The position numbers were made by a program, and so were the translations under genes. From assembly GCF_001707825.1 (NCBI RefSeq), contig NZ_LYBM01000007.1:1-64000 (forward strand): DNA of 64,000 nt. The letters run 5' to 3'. The notes beneath the pieces were generated by a model, which ran no database searches, was not told the DNA's origin, and saw only the letters and a list, made by a program, of their open reading frames with translations. Source of the stretch: Veronia pacifica. GTDB lineage: Bacteria; Pseudomonadota; Gammaproteobacteria; Enterobacterales; Vibrionaceae. Shown here one piece after another: positions 63,790 through 64,000 of this stretch. How positions within the stretch are numbered: position 1 is the first letter of the stretch; each line of letters opens with the position of its first letter.

Positions 63790-64000
63790 ATGACATCGGT
63801 GATGAAATCGAATCAGTCAGGTAAAACGGACAAGCAAAAGATGAATGCAGATGACGAAAGGGTTCGCAGCGTCTCTTTACTGAACCAAATATTGTCCAGA
63901 CCTGAATTAGGTTCTGTGTCTGGAGCCATTCTGGTCTTTATTTTCTTTGCGTTGGTCGCTTGGGATTCAGGCATGTTCAATGCAGACGGCATTCTGAATT
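63790..64000 (+). CDS. Sugar ABC transporter permease, RbsC/IatP-like (3' end cut by window)
   Basis: The first 70 residues: a polar cytoplasmic N-terminus of about 45 residues, then the first helix SVSGAILVFIFFALVAWDSGMF. AGGAG sits directly before the ATG. The segment LLNQILSRPELGSVSGA before the first helix is the start of the BPD_transp_2 permeases of ribose and inositol type. Context suggests inositol import. Confidence 0.75.
   Translation, partial: MTSVMKSNQSGKTDKQKMNADDERVRSVSLLNQILSRPELGSVSGAILVFIFFALVAWDSGMFNADGILN

Noticed and set aside
1-64000. CRISPR array, prophage, rRNA or tRNA genes
   Set aside because: No regularly spaced direct repeats, phage structural genes or RNA-gene signatures were found on either strand.

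Overview
The window looks like a chromosomal segment of a marine gammaproteobacterium, most likely of the family Vibrionaceae (Vibrio, Photobacterium, Grimontia or Enterovibrio type). The reasons are a YeeN-type YebC/PmpR regulator, a YtfJ-family protein, a haemagglutinin/protease-like M4 peptidase with chitin-binding modules, a CNT nucleoside transporter, short AT-rich intergenic spacers and many factor-independent terminators. The genus is inference only. No rRNA, tRNA, CRISPR array or complete insertion sequence was seen.

Layout. 0-5.9 kb: the end of an SDR (dienoyl-CoA-reductase type), an OhrR-like regulator divergent from a glutathione peroxidase with two GC-rich palindromes between them, a DUF2804 + fatty-acid-hydroxylase pair, and an MccF-like peptidase convergent with an AraC regulator. 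7.3-14.2 kb: a minus-strand MoxR/DUF58/DUF4381/VWA/VWA-TPR/BatD operon in which the last two genes each carry a one-base frameshift. 15-17.2 kb: a V4R-fold protein, a stand-alone YopH-like tyrosine phosphatase and a small glutaredoxin. 18.2-19.6 kb: four tandem copies of a gene for a 98-residue secreted protein. 19.6-35 kb: mostly housekeeping genes (NupC-type transporter, EEP hydrolase, YtfJ, YeeN, pyroglutamyl peptidase, M4 protease, an orphan TrpX-like binding protein, a dihydroorotate-dehydrogenase paralogue behind a Fur-box-like site, YjdM, DUF2750, an ABC1/UbiB-type kinase, YdcF).

35.5-42.7 kb is an accessory zone. It holds small minus-strand genes (lipoprotein, GNATs, methyltransferase, LysE exporter, alpha/beta hydrolase, a 50-residue membrane peptide) separated by AT-rich spacers and gene debris (SNase, transposase-like and HD-hydrolase fragments). 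43.5-52.5 kb carries the most unusual locus: a secreted 1785-residue protein with a LamG-like module and a CxxCH haem-type motif, convergent with a DUF1800-DUF1501 operon. A perfect 22-bp palindrome lies upstream of the giant gene, and diverged direct repeats of about 320 bp flank it.

53-55.2 kb has VOC, GNAT and Nudix genes. 55.3-64 kb is a myo-inositol catabolism cluster: two Gfo/Idh dehydrogenases, an IolJ-like aldolase, IolB, IolC and IolD on the minus strand, and divergently an inosose dehydratase/isomerase-like TIM barrel and the start of a sugar ABC permease. Together these would take inositol from uptake through oxidation, ring opening, isomerisation, phosphorylation and aldol cleavage. 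The strongest candidates for unexplored biology are the giant LamG/CxxCH protein with DUF1501/DUF1800, the isolated YopH-like phosphatase, and the four-copy secreted-protein array.
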